Shown: in pieces, positions 4,937 to 6,067 of the stretch
Layout of the letters: every line of letters starts with the position of its first letter
Position numbering within the stretch: position 1 is the stretch's first letter
Assembly (NCBI GenBank): GCA_002354205.1
Contig: DELD01000052.1
Span: forward strand, 1 to 6,067
Direction: 5' to 3'
Source: Micavibrio sp. UBA2705
Lineage (GTDB): Bacteria > Pseudomonadota > Alphaproteobacteria > Micavibrionales > Micavibrionaceae
DNA: 6,067 bases
Made by a program: the position numbers and the translations under genes
The notes under the pieces: generated by a model
Told to the model about the DNA's origin: nothing
Database searches by the model: none
What the model saw: only the letters and a program-made list of their open reading frames with translations

Positions 4937-6067
4937 GATTAAAGGGGTGATGTCGGCGAAGAATGAAATTGATTTATATAGTCAGCTTCAGTCTGCGGGC
5001 ATGGAATTAATGGGCTGTTCTGATATGGATGCCCAAAAAGGCATTGGCAGTTTCTCTCTAGGCGTTAAAAAAGTTAAAGTCCGTGATTTGATTCAGCTGT
5101 TTATGCATTTGGAGCAAATGCAATCGGCCGGCGTGCCGATGCTGGATTCCCTTGCGGATATTCGTGATACAACTGATCACACAACATTGCGTGATGTCAT
5201 GGCAGAGATCCACAGGGATGTGTCCGAAGGCAGTTCTTTGTCTGAATCTATGGCGCGTCACCCTAAAATATTTGGTAATCTTTATATATCATTGATTTCA
5301 GCAGGCGAAGATACAGGTGATCTGACATCTTCATATTTGCAGTTGATGAAGTTCCTCAAATGGATGGATATGATGCAGTCGCAGATTAAGAAAGCGACGC
5401 GCTACCCGATGATTCTTTTGGGCGCTGTTTTGCTCGTTATGGTCGTAATGATGGGCTATGTTGTGCCCGAGGTCGTGGGCTTTATTAAGAATATTGGCCA
5501 GGAGCTTCCATTTTATACAATATGGTTGATTAACACTTCTGAGTTTTTCCAGTCCTATTGGTGGGCGATCCTTGGTACACCGCCCGCATTGTTTATTGGT
5601 ATTAAATCATTGAAAAAAATGTCGGGGGATTTTGCTTACCGGCTGGATTACATGATGCTTTCATGGCCTGTATACGGCAATTTGACGCGTAAAATTAACA
5701 TTGCGCGCTACGCGCAGACCTTTGGCGCATTGTTCGCGAGCGGTATTGATATTGTTAATTGTTTGAAAAGTTCGCGCGCCACGGTGAATAATTTGGCGCT
5801 TGTTGAAGCTGTTGAGGCTGTTGAGGCTTATGTGAAGTCGGGTAGTCCGCTATCCGAAGCGTTTTCATTAAGTGGGGAATTCCCAAGTTTGGTGACGCGT
5901 ATGATTAAAATTGGTGAGGAATCTGGTAATTTGACATCCGTGTTGGAGCAGGTTTCTGATTTTTATACGAAAGATGTTGATGAGGCTATTCAGGGGATGA
6001 TCGCGATGATCGAGCCTTTCCTTACAGCGTTTTTGGGTATTATGATTTTGTGGATTGCGGCTGGCGG
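4893..6067 (+). CDS. GspF/PilC-family inner-membrane platform protein, 3' end cut by window
   Basis: Polytopic platform protein on which the GspE/PilB ATPase works to push pilin subunits out of the membrane. Numbered from ATT: the N-terminus HKFKYRALNAKGRPIKG (2-18) is the classic GspF/PilC opening. The first T2SSF domain runs from about 64, with a GEDTGDL motif and then a first membrane helix near 172-191. A second helix lies near 219-237. The second T2SSF repeat carries the matching GEESGNL motif, and a third helix starts near 369 (EPFLTAFLGIMILW). The frame is open to the last base: 391 codons are visible against about 400 for the family, so only a short tail is missing. It lies 72 nt after the ATPase stop on the same strand with no strong terminator between, so one operon is likely. 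The unusual feature is the lack of a standard start codon. GspF versus PilC cannot be decided here. Confidence 0.92.
   Translation, partial: MHKFKYRALNAKGRPIKGVMSAKNEIDLYSQLQSAGMELMGCSDMDAQKGIGSFSLGVKKVKVRDLIQLFMHLEQMQSAGVPMLDSLADIRDTTDHTTLRDVMAEIHRDVSEGSSLSESMARHPKIFGNLYISLISAGEDTGDLTSSYLQLMKFLKWMDMMQSQIKKATRYPMILLGAVLLVMVVMMGYVVPEVVGFIKNIGQELPFYTIWLINTSEFFQSYWWAILGTPPALFIGIKSLKKMSGDFAYRLDYMMLSWPVYGNLTRKINIARYAQTFGALFASGIDIVNCLKSSRATVNNLALVEAVEAVEAYVKSGSPLSEAFSLSGEFPSLVTRMIKIGEESGNLTSVLEQVSDFYTKDVDEAIQGMIAMIEPFLTAFLGIMILWIAAG

Overview
The window most likely comes from an alphaproteobacterium of moderate to lowish GC content. The S4 protein is a 205-residue, cysteine-poor form encoded by a gene standing alone rather than in an alpha-type ribosomal operon. 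The Hsp70-like protein, the small hypothetical protein and the pilus/secretion pair also look alphaproteobacterial. The lineage is an inference from protein character; no 16S or similar marker is present.

Layout. Positions 1-1062 hold the 3' three quarters of a YegD-type Hsp70-like ATPase gene. Its upstream edge is not natural: bases 1-37 are an inverted copy of bases 104-140, so the 5' end of the gene is lost in a fold-back that is either an assembly/amplification artefact or a rearrangement. Positions 1063-1284 are intergenic and carry a good sigma-70-type promoter flanked by inverted repeats, then a structured leader of about 109 nt. rpsD (ribosomal protein S4) follows at 1285-1902 and ends in a strong intrinsic terminator. 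That terminator probably also serves the convergent gene at 2005-2454 (minus strand), a 149-residue protein of unknown function.

After a 290-bp AT-rich divergent intergenic region comes a pair of co-directional genes for a type IV pilus / type II secretion machine. The first (2745-4820) is a GspE/PilB assembly ATPase with an MshEN N-domain, a complete nucleotide-binding core and a tetracysteine zinc site. The second (4893 to the window end) is the GspF/PilC inner-membrane platform protein, cut off in its last transmembrane helix. The ATPase docks on the cytoplasmic side of the platform protein and powers extension of a pilus or pseudopilus, so the two are expected to be one transcription unit.

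The most notable points are these: the platform gene has no ATG/GTG/TTG start where its conserved N-terminus begins and appears to use ATT; the Shine-Dalgarno of that gene is exactly complementary to early codons; the MshEN domain of the ATPase has lost the glutamines expected for c-di-GMP binding; and the window's left edge is folded back. I see no mobile element, CRISPR array, tRNA or rRNA, and no clearly new multi-gene system.
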